From positions 2,750,001 through 2,814,000 of the forward strand of contig NZ_CP092968.1 in the NCBI RefSeq assembly GCF_027571405.1: 64,000 nucleotides of DNA. The letters are read 5' to 3'. The translations under genes and the position numbers were made by a program. The notes under the pieces were generated by a model that was not told the DNA's origin, made no database searches, and worked only from the letters and a program-made list of their open reading frames with translations. Positions 37,933 to 46,475 of this stretch are shown piece after piece. Source of the DNA: Methylocystis parvus OBBP. Lineage in GTDB: Bacteria > Pseudomonadota > Alphaproteobacteria > Rhizobiales > Beijerinckiaceae. Each line of letters starts with the position of its first letter. Position 1 is the stretch's first letter.

Positions 37933-40900
37933 TTACGCGCTCCAGCGCCCGAGCGCCTTCAGCTCCTTGAGCGCCTGCGCGTCGCGGGGCGTCACGTCGG
38001 GATAGTCGGGGTCGGCCGTGGCGGGGTCGAAATATTTCCAGGAGCGCGCACATTTGACGCCGCCGGCGCGGCGCGGCGCGACGGCGACGCCCTTGACCTC
38101 CGGAATCCGGAAAGCGTCCGACGGACCTTCGCCCGTTTCGATGGCGATATCCGACACGATGCAGATTTCCGCGAAATCCACACCGTCGAGCGCCGCGCGC
38201 ATATGGCCGTCGGCGACGTAAACCGCCGGAGCCGCTTCAAGCGACGAGCCGATGCGCTTCTGCGCGCGTTCGATCTCCAGCGCGCCGGTGACCACCGAAC
38301 GGATGTCGCGCACGCTCTCCCATTTCTTCGCGAGCGCCTCGTCGCGCCAATGCGACGGGATGTCGGGGAAGCTCTCGACATGCACGGAAACGGCTTCCGG
38401 ATAACGCGCGAGCCAGGCCTCCTCCGCCGTGAAGACGAGGATCGGCGCGAGCCATGTCGTCACGCAGCGGAAGATGCGCTCGATGACGGCGAGCGACGCT
38501 TTCCGTTTCACGCTCGACGGCGGCTCGCAATAGAGCGCGTCCTTGCGGATGTCGAAATAGAAGGCCGAAAGATCGCTTGTCATGAAGGGCGTGAGCAAGG
38601 CGACGACGCGCTTATAGTCGTACGTCTGATAGGCGGCGCGAATCTGCGCGTCCATCTCGACGAGACGATGCAGCATCAACCGCTCGAGTTCGCTCGCATG
38701 TTCGAGCGCGGCGTCGTCATCCGAGCCGTAATGCGCAAGCGCTCCGATCATCCAGCGCAGCGTGTTGCGCAATTTGCGATAGAGATCGACGAAGGTCTTC
38801 AGGATCTCGGGCCCGACGCGCAGATCGTCGGCATAGTCGGACGCCGCGACCCACAGACGCAGAATGTCGGCGCCGGAATCCGCGATCACCTTTTGCGGCG
38901 CGACGACATTGCCGAGCGACTTCGACATTTTGCGGCCCTTCTCGTCGAGCACGAAGCCATGCGTCAGCACGGCGTCATAGGGCGCGCGGCCGCGCGCGCC
39001 GCAGCTTTCGAGAAGCGATGAGTGAAACCAGCCGCGATGCTGGTCTGAACCTTCGAGATACATCACCTCGTCCTCGCCGCCGTCGCGCTTGCGATGGATG
39101 CCGGCGAGCGCGGGGAAGTTCTTCGGATCGTCGAGAACGAAGGCGTGTGTGGAGCCGGAGTCGAACCAGACGTCGAGAACGTCGGCGACTTTCTCGTAAT
39201 CGTTCGGAGCATATTCGGGCGCGAGGAAGCGCTCGGCCGCGCGCGTCTCGTACCAAGCGTCCGCGCCTTCCTTCTCGAAGGCCTCGACAATGCGAGCGTT
39301 CACGCGCGCGTCGACGAGGATTTCATGCGTGCCCTTCCTGACGAAAACGGCGATCGGCACGCCCCAGGCGCGCTGGCGCGAAACGACCCAGTCCGGGCGA
39401 TTGGCGATCATGCCCCGAATACGGTTCTCGCCGGCCGCCGGCGTCCATTGCGTGCGGGAGATTTCTTCCAGTGCGATGTCGCGGAGGGTGGGATTGTTCG
39501 CTCCCGCTCGTGCGGCCGCCTCATCCCTCCCCTTTACGGGGAGGGTCGAAGCGCGAAGCGCTTCGGGGTGGGGTTCGCCGGCGCCGCCCCCCACCCGGCG
39601 GTCTTCGACCGCCGACCTCCCCGCAAGGGGGAGGTAGGGCGCCGCGCCGAACGGCTTGTCCATCGCGATGAACCATTGCGGCGTGTTGCGGAAGATCACC
39701 GGCTTCTTCGAGCGCCACGAATGCGGATATTGATGCTTCAGCCTTCCGCGCGCGATGAGATTGCCGGCCTTGATCAGCTCGGCGATCACCGCTTCATTGG
39801 CGTCGCCCTTCTCGCCCTTCTCGGTAAGCACGCGCCTGCCGTCGAAACCCGGCGCGTCCTTGGTGTAGAAGCCGTCTTCATCGACCGTATAGGGAATGCG
39901 GGCGTCGATGCCCGATTCCGCGAGACGGCGGCCATTCACCATCCAGATGTCGAAATCCTCGCGGCCATGGCCCGGCGCCGTATGCACGAAGCCGGTGCCG
40001 GCGTCGTCAGTGACATGATCGCCGTCGAAAAGCGGCACGTCGAAGACATAGCGCAGATGCGCCAGCGGATGGGCGCAGACGAGGTCTTTCAACTCGTCCG
40101 CGGAGACGTCGCGCAGCCGCTCGAAGCCATCCACCTTCGCGGCTTTGAACACGTCGCTCGCGAGCTTGTCGGCGAGGATGAATTTCGCGCCGGGAAAGGC
40201 CCAATTCTTGTCGGGCGCCTGCGTCACGCGATAGAGGCCGTAGGAAATCTTCGACGAGAAGCTGATCGCGCGATTGCCCGGCAGCGTCCAGGGCGTCGTG
40301 GTCCAGATCACCACGCGGGCGTCGGAGAGGTCCTCTTCCGCGCCGCGCGGGATCGGGAAGGCGACCCACACCGTATCTGACGTGTGGTCCTCATATTCGA
40401 CTTCGGCTTCCGCCAGCGCCGTCTTCTCCACGACCGACCACATCACCGGTTTGGAGCCGCGATAGAGCAGGCCGTTTTCGGCGAATTTCATGATCTCGCG
40501 GGCGATGATCGCTTCGGCCGGATAAGCCATGGTCGCGTAAGGATGATCCCATTCGCCGGCGACGCCCAGCCGCTTGAACTCCTCGCGCTGGATGGAGAGC
40601 CAGTTCTCCGCATAGGCGCGGCATTCGCGGCGGAAGGCGATCATTTCGTCGGGCTGCGCAAAATCCGGCTTCTTCCTGCCCTTGGCGCGGTAATTTTCCT
40701 CCTCGATCTTCCATTCGATCGGCAGGCCATGGCAATCCCAGCCCGGCACATAGACGCAGTCCTTGCCGGTCATGCGCTGGCTGCGCGTGACGACGTCCTT
40801 AAGGATCTTGTTCAGCGCATGGCCGATATGGATATTGCCGTTGGCGTAGGGCGGCCCGTCATGCAGCGTGAATTTCGGCCGGCCTTTGGCGGCCTCGCGC

Positions 40901-41043
40901 ATCTTCTCATTGAGGCCGATTTCGGCCCAGCGCTTCAGAAATTCCGGCTCGCGCTGGGGCAGGCCCGCGCGCATCGGAAAATCGGTCTCCGGCAGATAGA
41001 GGCTCTTGGAATAATCGGGCCCTTTGGGCGTTTCGTCGTTCAT
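37933..41043 (-). CDS. ileS: isoleucyl-tRNA synthetase
   Basis: A 1036-residue class I synthetase charging tRNA-Ile. HIGH is at residues 72-75, the editing (CP1) domain follows, and KMSKS is present in [15 protein letters not shown]. The C-terminal anticodon-binding region ends at [10 protein letters not shown]. The protein is about 50 residues longer than expected because of a low-complexity block at about residues 467-517 (Gly, Ala, Arg, Pro-rich), placed between the conserved QWFIAMDKP and [15 protein letters not shown]. This block is encoded by a palindromic repeat (39493-39645) inserted in frame. The reading frame is kept and all catalytic motifs are intact, so the enzyme is presumably active. 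Confidence 0.97.
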   Translation of the reverse strand: MNDETPKGPDYSKSLYLPETDFPMRAGLPQREPEFLKRWAEIGLNEKMREAAKGRPKFTLHDGPPYANGNIHIGHALNKILKDVVTRSQRMTGKDCVYVPGWDCHGLPIEWKIEEENYRAKGRKKPDFAQPDEMIAFRRECRAYAENWLSIQREEFKRLGVAGEWDHPYATMAYPAEAIIAREIMKFAENGLLYRGSKPVMWSVVEKTALAEAEVEYEDHTSDTVWVAFPIPRGAEEDLSDARVVIWTTTPWTLPGNRAISFSSKISYGLYRVTQAPDKNWAFPGAKFILADKLASDVFKAAKVDGFERLRDVSADELKDLVCAHPLAHLRYVFDVPLFDGDHVTDDAGTGFVHTAPGHGREDFDIWMVNGRRLAESGIDARIPYTVDEDGFYTKDAPGFDGRRVLTEKGEKGDANEAVIAELIKAGNLIARGRLKHQYPHSWRSKKPVIFRNTPQWFIAMDKPFGAAPYLPLAGRSAVEDRRVGGGAGEPHPEALRASTLPVKGRDEAAARAGANNPTLRDIALEEISRTQWTPAAGENRIRGMIANRPDWVVSRQRAWGVPIAVFVRKGTHEILVDARVNARIVEAFEKEGADAWYETRAAERFLAPEYAPNDYEKVADVLDVWFDSGSTHAFVLDDPKNFPALAGIHRKRDGGEDEVMYLEGSDQHRGWFHSSLLESCGARGRAPYDAVLTHGFVLDEKGRKMSKSLGNVVAPQKVIADSGADILRLWVAASDYADDLRVGPEILKTFVDLYRKLRNTLRWMIGALAHYGSDDDAALEHASELERLMLHRLVEMDAQIRAAYQTYDYKRVVALLTPFMTSDLSAFYFDIRKDALYCEPPSSVKRKASLAVIERIFRCVTTWLAPILVFTAEEAWLARYPEAVSVHVESFPDIPSHWRDEALAKKWESVRDIRSVVTGALEIERAQKRIGSSLEAAPAVYVADGHMRAALDGVDFAEICIVSDIAIETGEGPSDAFRIPEVKGVAVAPRRAGGVKCARSWKYFDPATADPDYPDVTPRDAQALKELKALGRWSA
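39493..39645. repeat. palindromic repeat element inserted in frame inside ileS
   Basis: About 153 bases (51 codons) made of consecutive hairpins: CCCTCCCC-TTTAC-GGGGAGGG (39525-39545), the 12-base palindrome CGAAGCGCTTCG (39554-39565), GGCGGTC-TTC-GACCGCC (39597-39613) and CCTCCCC-GCAAG-GGGGAGG (39616-39634). These are the same kind of arms as the intergenic family C elements at 33294-33371 and 37577-37886. Its length is a multiple of three and no stop codon arises in the ileS frame. Exact borders are judged from where family-like IleRS sequence stops and resumes. Confidence 0.75.
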
Positions 41044-41273
41044 GGGTCTTGGACAACCGGGTCGGGCGGCGCCGGGACGGCCGGCAAGTTCCGCGTGACA
41101 TAAAGGATTTGGTGGGGAAGCGCCAATGCGCGGAAAACCCGGAACCCCGCGAGCAGAAGCTCAAGCGTGGGCCGGGCCGGTAATTCGAATGCGGCGCAAA
41201 GACGGCATGCCTCTTCAATACCAAGCAGGGGCGTCGCCGGAAAGCGGAAACTTCGCTGTCAACTTTGGCGGCG

Positions 41274-42212
41274 TCAGGGGCAGGCTCCCTTGCTGGTGAG
41301 AAGCCCGTTGGTGAAGGTCAGCACGCCGCAGGGGACCTCGACCGTCGTCGTCAATCCTTGGGCGGAACCGGCGGAGAAGCCGCTGGCGGCGACCGCGCCG
41401 TTCGGCGAAACGCAAAAGCCCTGCGATTTGAAGGCGCATTGGGAGAAGCGCACGGAGGAGAAATCGACGCCGTTGGCGGCGACGGCGGGACCGGTTCCCG
41501 GCGGCGAGGCCCCGATCAAGTCGCCCGCGGGATCGATCGGCCATGTGCTGTCCGGACGGCCGAAGGCGATTCCGCGACGCCAGCCCGTCTTCGTCGTATT
41601 GTCCCTGGACAAAGCGAGCATGGCGTCGAAAAGGACGCCCTGAACCGCGTCGCTATTGACGCTGATGAGGGTGAGGATCGACTTGTAATCGGCGCTCGCC
41701 CCGGCGTTCAGCGACACGTCGAACTCGCCGCCCGAAACGCCGACGAGATTCGTGGCCCCGGCGAAGGCCTGCGTCAGAGCGTTCAAGCCATAGAAATTTC
41801 CGCGCCTCCTTTCCGCGTCGCCGCCGTCCGGCGCGTAGACATAGGTCTGGGGAAAGGCGGCGGAGTAGAACTTCTTGTCGTCGTCCGATCCGGGGAGGGC
41901 GTGATTGAAATTGAGGATCGGCAACAAGGCGGTTCTATTGCCGGCCCCGGCGCCCTTATTGACGCTGTGATCGATGCGGAGCGCGGACAGGGCGAACACA
42001 TTGTCCGCCGACGCCTTGTCGTCCACCGAGATTTCGGCGTAAGGGCCCGAGCCCTTTCCGCGATATTCGCCGGCGAGGAAGAGGGCTTGATTTCCCGGCG
42101 CGAAGGTCGTCGCCGAGGCGCTCCCGTTCGGCGAGAAAGCGCATTCCGCGCCGGCCGGGAGCGGCGCGAAAAAGAGGAAGGCGAGGGCGCCGGCCGTCAG
42201 GCTTTTGCTCAT
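41274..42212 (-). CDS. secreted protein of unknown function, 312 aa
   Basis: From the ATG at 42212 the product has a clear signal peptide (MSKSLTAGALAFLFFAP, cleavage after AGA). The mature part starts ECAFSPNGSASATTFAPGNQ, and the C-terminal part has a related stretch FCVSPNGAVAASGFSAGSAQ, so the ends look like divergent copies of one small motif with cysteines. Between them are Asn/Gly/Ser/Ala-rich beta-like sequences. It ends in CGVLTFTNGLLTSKGACP. Six cysteines remain after the signal peptide, suggesting disulfides in the periplasm or outside. I do not recognise the family. The longer frame to 42269 is less likely. Confidence 0.68.
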   Translation of the reverse strand: MSKSLTAGALAFLFFAPLPAGAECAFSPNGSASATTFAPGNQALFLAGEYRGKGSGPYAEISVDDKASADNVFALSALRIDHSVNKGAGAGNRTALLPILNFNHALPGSDDDKKFYSAAFPQTYVYAPDGGDAERRRGNFYGLNALTQAFAGATNLVGVSGGEFDVSLNAGASADYKSILTLISVNSDAVQGVLFDAMLALSRDNTTKTGWRRGIAFGRPDSTWPIDPAGDLIGASPPGTGPAVAANGVDFSSVRFSQCAFKSQGFCVSPNGAVAASGFSAGSAQGLTTTVEVPCGVLTFTNGLLTSKGACP

Positions 42213-42231
42213 GAGACGCGCCCTTCGGCGC

Positions 42232-42537
42232 TCAGCGCAGGCGCCGGAAAGGGCCAAAGCCGAGCGCATTGGCGACCCACGCCGCCGCGCCGATCAGCGC
42301 GACCGCCGGCACGAGGATCAGCAGCAGGCCGGACAGAAAGAAGAGGCACAGCCCGATGAAGAGCAACAGCCCGACGCCCAGCATCATGCTCTGCAACGGT
42401 CCGAGCCTGACGAATTTGACGTCGCCGGAGCCCGACGAAATCCAGATGCGCGAACTCGCGAAACCGTCTTCATGGCTCCGCCGGGGCTCTTCGCCCGGCG
42501 GAATGATCTCAACTTCGCCTCTGGGTTCGTCGCTCAT
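42232..42537 (-). CDS. small membrane protein with two helices, 101 aa
   Basis: The ATG at 42537 has an AAAGGGA ribosome-binding site and gives MSDEPRGEVEIIPPGEEPRR, an acidic soluble head that includes ISSGSGDVKFVRLGP, then two hydrophobic segments (about residues 54-73 and 74-91) with little loop between them, and a basic end (FGPFRRLR). The head-plus-hairpin layout is common in small alphaproteobacterial envelope proteins. No function is known to me. It lies between tesA and the secreted-protein gene on the same strand, probably one operon with tesA. Confidence 0.72.
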   Translation of the reverse strand: MSDEPRGEVEIIPPGEEPRRSHEDGFASSRIWISSGSGDVKFVRLGPLQSMMLGVGLLLFIGLCLFFLSGLLLILVPAVALIGAAAWVANALGFGPFRRLR

Positions 42538-42584
42538 GTCGCGTCCCTTTCGAAAGGCGAAGATAGGCGCTGGCGCGCCCGGCT

Positions 42585-43277
42585 TCAATAACGCGGCGCG
42601 CGCGCGTAGAAGCCGCGCATGCCGCGCATATTGTCCCGCCTGTCCAGCGCCCTCAGCTCGCGCTCGACCATCGGCGCTATCTTCGCGGCGATGAGATCGG
42701 AGCCGGCGGCGTTCGGATGCTCGCCGTCGCTCTGCATGTAACGCCGATCGCCGAAGGCGCCGTCGAGGAAGAAGGGGTAGAGCGCCACGCGCTGGCGCGC
42801 CGCGAGAGCGGGATAGACGGCGTCGAAACGGGGTTTATAGGTCGGGTCGCGCTTGGGCGTCGAGACCATGCCGGCGACGATCACCCGCGCCCCCTGCGCC
42901 TTGCTCTGGCGCACGATCGTATCAAGATTTCGGTAAACGACGCGCGGATCCTCGCCGCCCAGCATGTCGTTGCCGCCGAGTTCGACGATGACGAGATCGG
43001 CGCCGCCGCTGAAGGCGAGCGGGAGACGATCCACGCCGACGCCGGTCGTATCGCCCGCGCGCGAGGTGTTCATGACCAGCGTGTCGCCGCGGCCGCGCCG
43101 ATAGAGCTGCTTGCGCAGCGCCCAGGCGAAATCCGTTCCTTCGGGAAGATTGAAGCCGGAGGCGAGACTGTCGCCATAGATCACCACGCGTTTGGGCTGG
43201 GCCTCGGCCGCCAGGGGAAAGCACAGGGAAACGAAAAGACAGGCTGCTAGAAGACGCGATGAGCCGCTCATGGCCAT
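42585..43277 (-). CDS. tesA: periplasmic SGNH hydrolase (TesA-like arylesterase/thioesterase)
   Basis: A 230-residue exported lipase/esterase. A signal peptide (SGSSRLLAACLFVSLCFPLAAEAQ) is followed by block I YGDSLASG with the nucleophile S37, the block III GGNDMLGG, and the block V SDGEHPNAAG with the Asp/His of the triad. These are the motifs of the TesA thioesterase I/arylesterase branch. The substrate range of relatives is wide (acyl-CoA, aryl esters, lysophospholipids). Confidence 0.92.
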   Translation of the reverse strand: MAMSGSSRLLAACLFVSLCFPLAAEAQPKRVVIYGDSLASGFNLPEGTDFAWALRKQLYRRGRGDTLVMNTSRAGDTTGVGVDRLPLAFSGGADLVIVELGGNDMLGGEDPRVVYRNLDTIVRQSKAQGARVIVAGMVSTPKRDPTYKPRFDAVYPALAARQRVALYPFFLDGAFGDRRYMQSDGEHPNAAGSDLIAAKIAPMVERELRALDRRDNMRGMRGFYARAPRY

Positions 43278-43361
43278 CCTCCGGGCTGAGGAACAGGCCT
43301 AGAAGGCTAGGGCCGGCCGCCCGGCCGCCAAGCGGCGCGGAGAATGTTTAATTTTGCAGGG

Positions 43362-44312
43362 TCAGCGGCGCTGAAGGATGTCGCGCGCTTTCAGGCAATC
43401 ATCCTCCATCTGCGCGATGAGCGCGTCGACGCTCTCAAATTTGGCTTCGCCGCGGACGAAGCCGAAAAAGGCGACTTCGACCGCCTTGCCATAGAGGTCG
43501 CCCGAAAAATCGAAGACGAAGACCTCGAGCAGCGGAGGGCCGTTGTCGAAAGTCGGACGCCGGCCGAAACTGGCGGCGCCTTCGCGCACGACGCCGTCGG
43601 CCTCCAGCGTCGCCGCATAAACGCCATGCCGCAGGCGGTTCGAGGGATCGAGCGCGATATTGGCCGTGGGAAAGCCGAGATGGCGTCCGCGCTTGTCGCC
43701 GGGGCGCACCACCCCGCGCACGAAATAAGGGTGGCCCAGCAGATGGCGGGCGAGTTCGACGTCGCCTTTCTCCAGCGCTTCGCGCGTCGCGGTGGAGGAG
43801 ACGGCCTCCAGGCTTCCCTCCTCGTCCTTTGTGATGCGGTCGACGATCTCCACCGAGACGCCGAGACGCGCCCCTTCCGACGCCAGAAAAGCCGCGTCGC
43901 CCTTGCGGCCCGCGCCGAAGCGGAAATCGTAGCCCGCGACGATCGCCGAGAGCCCGAGGCGCGTCACGAGAATGTCCCGCACGAAACGCTCGGCCGGGCA
44001 GGCGGCGAGATCGCGGTTGAAAGTCAGGACGATCATGCCGTCAAGCCCGAGGCGCGCCGCCTGCGCCGCCTTGGCGTCGGGCGGCGTGAGGCGGAAGATG
44101 ACGGGCTTGCCCGCGAAGACGTCGGCGGGATGCGGCTCGAAGGTGAGCAGCACGCAGGGTCTGCCGAGCTTTGTCGCCAGAGCCTGGGCGCGCGCGATCA
44201 CGCCGCGATGGCCGCGATGCAGCCCGTCGAAATTGCCGATGGCGGCGACGGCTCCTTCAAGCCCGGCGGGGGGAGAGACGGGATCGCGGACGACGAGGAA
44301 ATTCTGGCTCAA
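43362..44312 (-). CDS. ribF: bifunctional riboflavin kinase / FAD synthetase
   Basis: A 316-residue cytosolic enzyme making FMN and FAD. The N-terminal nucleotidyltransferase domain has AIGNFDGLHRGHRGVI (about 26-41) and LTFEPHPADVF; the C-terminal kinase domain begins after residue 185 and holds GDKRGRHLGFPTANI with the conserved PTAN motif, and VFVFDFSGDLYGK. Complete. In related genomes ribF sits near ileS and a HAD phosphatase gene, as here, except that a foreign gene now intervenes on its upstream side. Confidence 0.96.
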   Translation of the reverse strand: MSQNFLVVRDPVSPPAGLEGAVAAIGNFDGLHRGHRGVIARAQALATKLGRPCVLLTFEPHPADVFAGKPVIFRLTPPDAKAAQAARLGLDGMIVLTFNRDLAACPAERFVRDILVTRLGLSAIVAGYDFRFGAGRKGDAAFLASEGARLGVSVEIVDRITKDEEGSLEAVSSTATREALEKGDVELARHLLGHPYFVRGVVRPGDKRGRHLGFPTANIALDPSNRLRHGVYAATLEADGVVREGAASFGRRPTFDNGPPLLEVFVFDFSGDLYGKAVEVAFFGFVRGEAKFESVDALIAQMEDDCLKARDILQRR

Positions 44313-44734
44313 GGTGGGATCCGTCAGGCGGCGCTAGGCGGGCCAAACTGCCGCGCGGCGGAGGGAAGCGCAAGGGGAGCAAATTGTCGACGTCCCGTCT
44401 CGGCGCCGACGACGCGCCCGGCGGTCATGGCGCCGTGAGAGCCGGAGGCCTATTCGCGCGTTCCCGCCAAAACGGCGTTCCGAGCCTGGTTTTGGTTACG
44501 AATATCCGGATTGTCTGCGTTGTGGAGCCTCGGGAGCAGTCGGTATGAAATAATTTCATGACATTACTGCTCTGAGATTTAAAATAGATGGCGAATCCTA
44601 AAGCTTGAATGTATATCAAATATTAGAATTAAATTGAAATAAGCTACATAGCTTCTTAAATTTATCTGCGCTATTGGTTCCTAAATATTTTTTAAGAAAA
44701 AAATTGATATATATGGCCTCAACGGAGGCAGAAA
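44313..44734. other. 422-base gap that turns strongly AT-rich
   Basis: The first 150 bases look like host DNA and must include the ribF promoter. From about 44540 the base composition falls sharply (long A/T runs such as TAAATATTTTTTAAGAAAAAAATTGATATATATGG), and the low-GC part continues into the gene at 44735. A small perfect hairpin AAGCTA-CA-TAGCTT lies near 44642. No flanking direct repeat, tRNA gene or integrase could be seen. The short minus-strand frame at 44425-44619 has no support. Confidence 0.6.
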
Positions 44735-45853
44735 ATGGCTACTGTTCGCGTTAACTTAAGTTCTGTGTTGAATACGGTTAATAATTCAATAAAAGATTGG
44801 GAGCAATGGAAACAAATTCATAAAGATAAGATTGTTTGCACAACGAGCAGGGGTGAAGTCATAAACTATGAAGAACGGTTCGTAGATTCAGTACTATCTC
44901 AGATTTCCGAATTAGCTCCATCCGATGTTACGCCACAATATCCATTTTCTGACAAAAAAGGAAAATCAAGACGGGTTGATTTTATGATTGCCAATCCGTC
45001 AAAAGGATATTTATTACCTATTGAACTCGATGGCACAAACAGAGATAGGTATACAGATAGCGCCAATCGACATATCGATTGGAATGATTTTCTTGAACGT
45101 CAAAACGCATTATTAGAAAAGTTCGGAACATTGCTCCGTTATTCTAATTGGAGAATGCTTAATAATCCAAATGAGATAATTCACGAGATTTCGGATAAAT
45201 TGGCGAGCCAAAGAGCCGCCAAAAACAAGAAGGACGAACAACAAAGAATTATTATTAAACCATTTGTGCCGCCATCAGAACCTACGCCATTAGAACCAGA
45301 ACCACCAAAATCAATTCCACCGGAAACGGCTTCTCCAAAACCAGTTCGGCCTTCAGCTCCCTTGTCCTCGCCAACGCCATCGCCACAACCAGCCGTAGCG
45401 ATAGTACAATCTCCGCCTCCCAAGCGATCAGCATGGCGGGCGGCTTCGACCGTTGTGTTTGCTATGGGCGCTCTGGGTTATTTTGTTTTGCAAAATGGTC
45501 CACGCCAAAATCTGGCTGTTCAGGTCGTATCCGCCGCAGAAAGCATTGAAGCTCTGAAGGCTCCCTTTCATGTGAGCGAAAGCGTCCTTGCATGCGGGAG
45601 AGTGGCGCAGGTGAGCGCCCATCCTGAGATCACCTACATCAATCTAGATCGCCCGTATCCGGACCAAACCCTTGCTCTGGTAGTTTGGCAGAATGATCTG
45701 GCGGCCTATGAAGCTCGGTTTGGAAATTTGTCAGCTTTAGAAGGCAGGCGAGTATGCGCACAAGGCGTGATTGAAGAGCATAAGGGAAGCCTTCAGATGA
45801 TTCTGAAAAATCCTCAATTCCTTCGTCTGATGACCCATCAGCCTTCCTTCTAA
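44735..45853 (+). CDS. putative PD-(D/E)XK-like nuclease with membrane helix and OB-fold-like domain (foreign gene)
   Basis: A 372-residue protein with four parts. Residues about 41-140 resemble small PD-(D/E)XK nuclease domains of the DUF559/DUF2726 type: YEERFVDSVL, then RRVDFMIA with D82, a hairpin, and LLPIELDG with E97 and D99 where E-x-K is usual. Residues 175-230 are proline-rich. Residues about 235-253 are one transmembrane helix after basic PPPKRSAWR, putting the nuclease part inside. Residues about 283-365 (ACGRVAQVSAHPEITYINLD..RRVCAQGVIEEHKGS) look like an OB fold with C287 and C341 placed for a disulfide, consistent with a periplasmic domain. A GGAGG ribosome-binding site precedes the ATG. 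The gene is AT-rich to about 45420, then nearer host GC. Function unknown. Confidence 0.72.
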   Translation: MATVRVNLSSVLNTVNNSIKDWEQWKQIHKDKIVCTTSRGEVINYEERFVDSVLSQISELAPSDVTPQYPFSDKKGKSRRVDFMIANPSKGYLLPIELDGTNRDRYTDSANRHIDWNDFLERQNALLEKFGTLLRYSNWRMLNNPNEIIHEISDKLASQRAAKNKKDEQQRIIIKPFVPPSEPTPLEPEPPKSIPPETASPKPVRPSAPLSSPTPSPQPAVAIVQSPPPKRSAWRAASTVVFAMGALGYFVLQNGPRQNLAVQVVSAAESIEALKAPFHVSESVLACGRVAQVSAHPEITYINLDRPYPDQTLALVVWQNDLAAYEARFGNLSALEGRRVCAQGVIEEHKGSLQMILKNPQFLRLMTHQPSF

Positions 45854-45948
45854 AAGGAACAGCAATTCCATAGCGTGCAGCGCTGTGGCGGCGATTGCTG
45901 AATTAGCAGCATTCTTGTTTTTGATTTTCTCAAAGTCGCCGTCGCCGA

Positions 45949-46425
45949 TCACGCCGTCGCGGGCTTCTCAGCAGGCGGGGCCGAGCGGGTCGCCTGTTCG
46001 CGCGAAGGCACCATCACGGTCGCTTCGCCGTCGAGCACCACCTTGCCGTCGACGAGACATTCGCAATGCAGCTTGGCGCGGCGGCCCTTCTCGACGAGTT
46101 CGATCACTTCCACGACGACGGTGATGACGTCGCCGATCTTGACGGGCGCCTTGAAATTCAGGGTCTGCGACAGATAGACCGCGCCCGGGCCCGGCAGATA
46201 CATCCCGATCACAGTCGAGATCAGCGAGGCGGTGTAGAGGCCATGGACGATGCGTTCGCCGAAGCGCGTCTTGGACGCGAAGTGATCGGAAAGATGAATC
46301 GGATTGCGGTCGCCGGAAAGATCCGCGAAGGCGATGACGTCGTCGTCCATGACGGCCTTCATCAGCGTCTCGCGCATGCCGACGCTCAAGTCTTCGAAAT
46401 AATAGATTTTGAACGGCGTCGACAT
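45949..46425 (-). CDS. MaoC-like (R)-specific enoyl-CoA hydratase
   Basis: A 158-residue hot-dog-fold hydratase. The active-site signature DRNPIHLSDHFASKTRFGERIVHGLYTASL contains the conserved Asp and His of R-hydratases (about residues 40-69). Such enzymes convert crotonyl-CoA and (R)-3-hydroxybutyryl-CoA, linking the polyhydroxybutyrate cycle with Ccr; this assignment (PhaJ/CroR-like) fits the ethylmalonyl-CoA genes in the window but is an inference. Start taken at the ATG at 46425 (MSTPFKIYYFEDL). The frame is open further upstream only as antisense or overlap with the HAD gene. Confidence 0.87.
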   Translation of the reverse strand: MSTPFKIYYFEDLSVGMRETLMKAVMDDDVIAFADLSGDRNPIHLSDHFASKTRFGERIVHGLYTASLISTVIGMYLPGPGAVYLSQTLNFKAPVKIGDVITVVVEVIELVEKGRRAKLHCECLVDGKVVLDGEATVMVPSREQATRSAPPAEKPATA

Positions 46426-46475
46426 GGAGTCACCGGATGGTCTAGGGGAAGGGCGAAGCGCCCGCTTCCCTCCTT

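Noticed and set aside
44425..44619. 64-codon minus-strand frame upstream of the foreign gene
   Set aside because: Spans the border between host-like and AT-rich DNA, has no ribosome-binding site and no recognisable feature.
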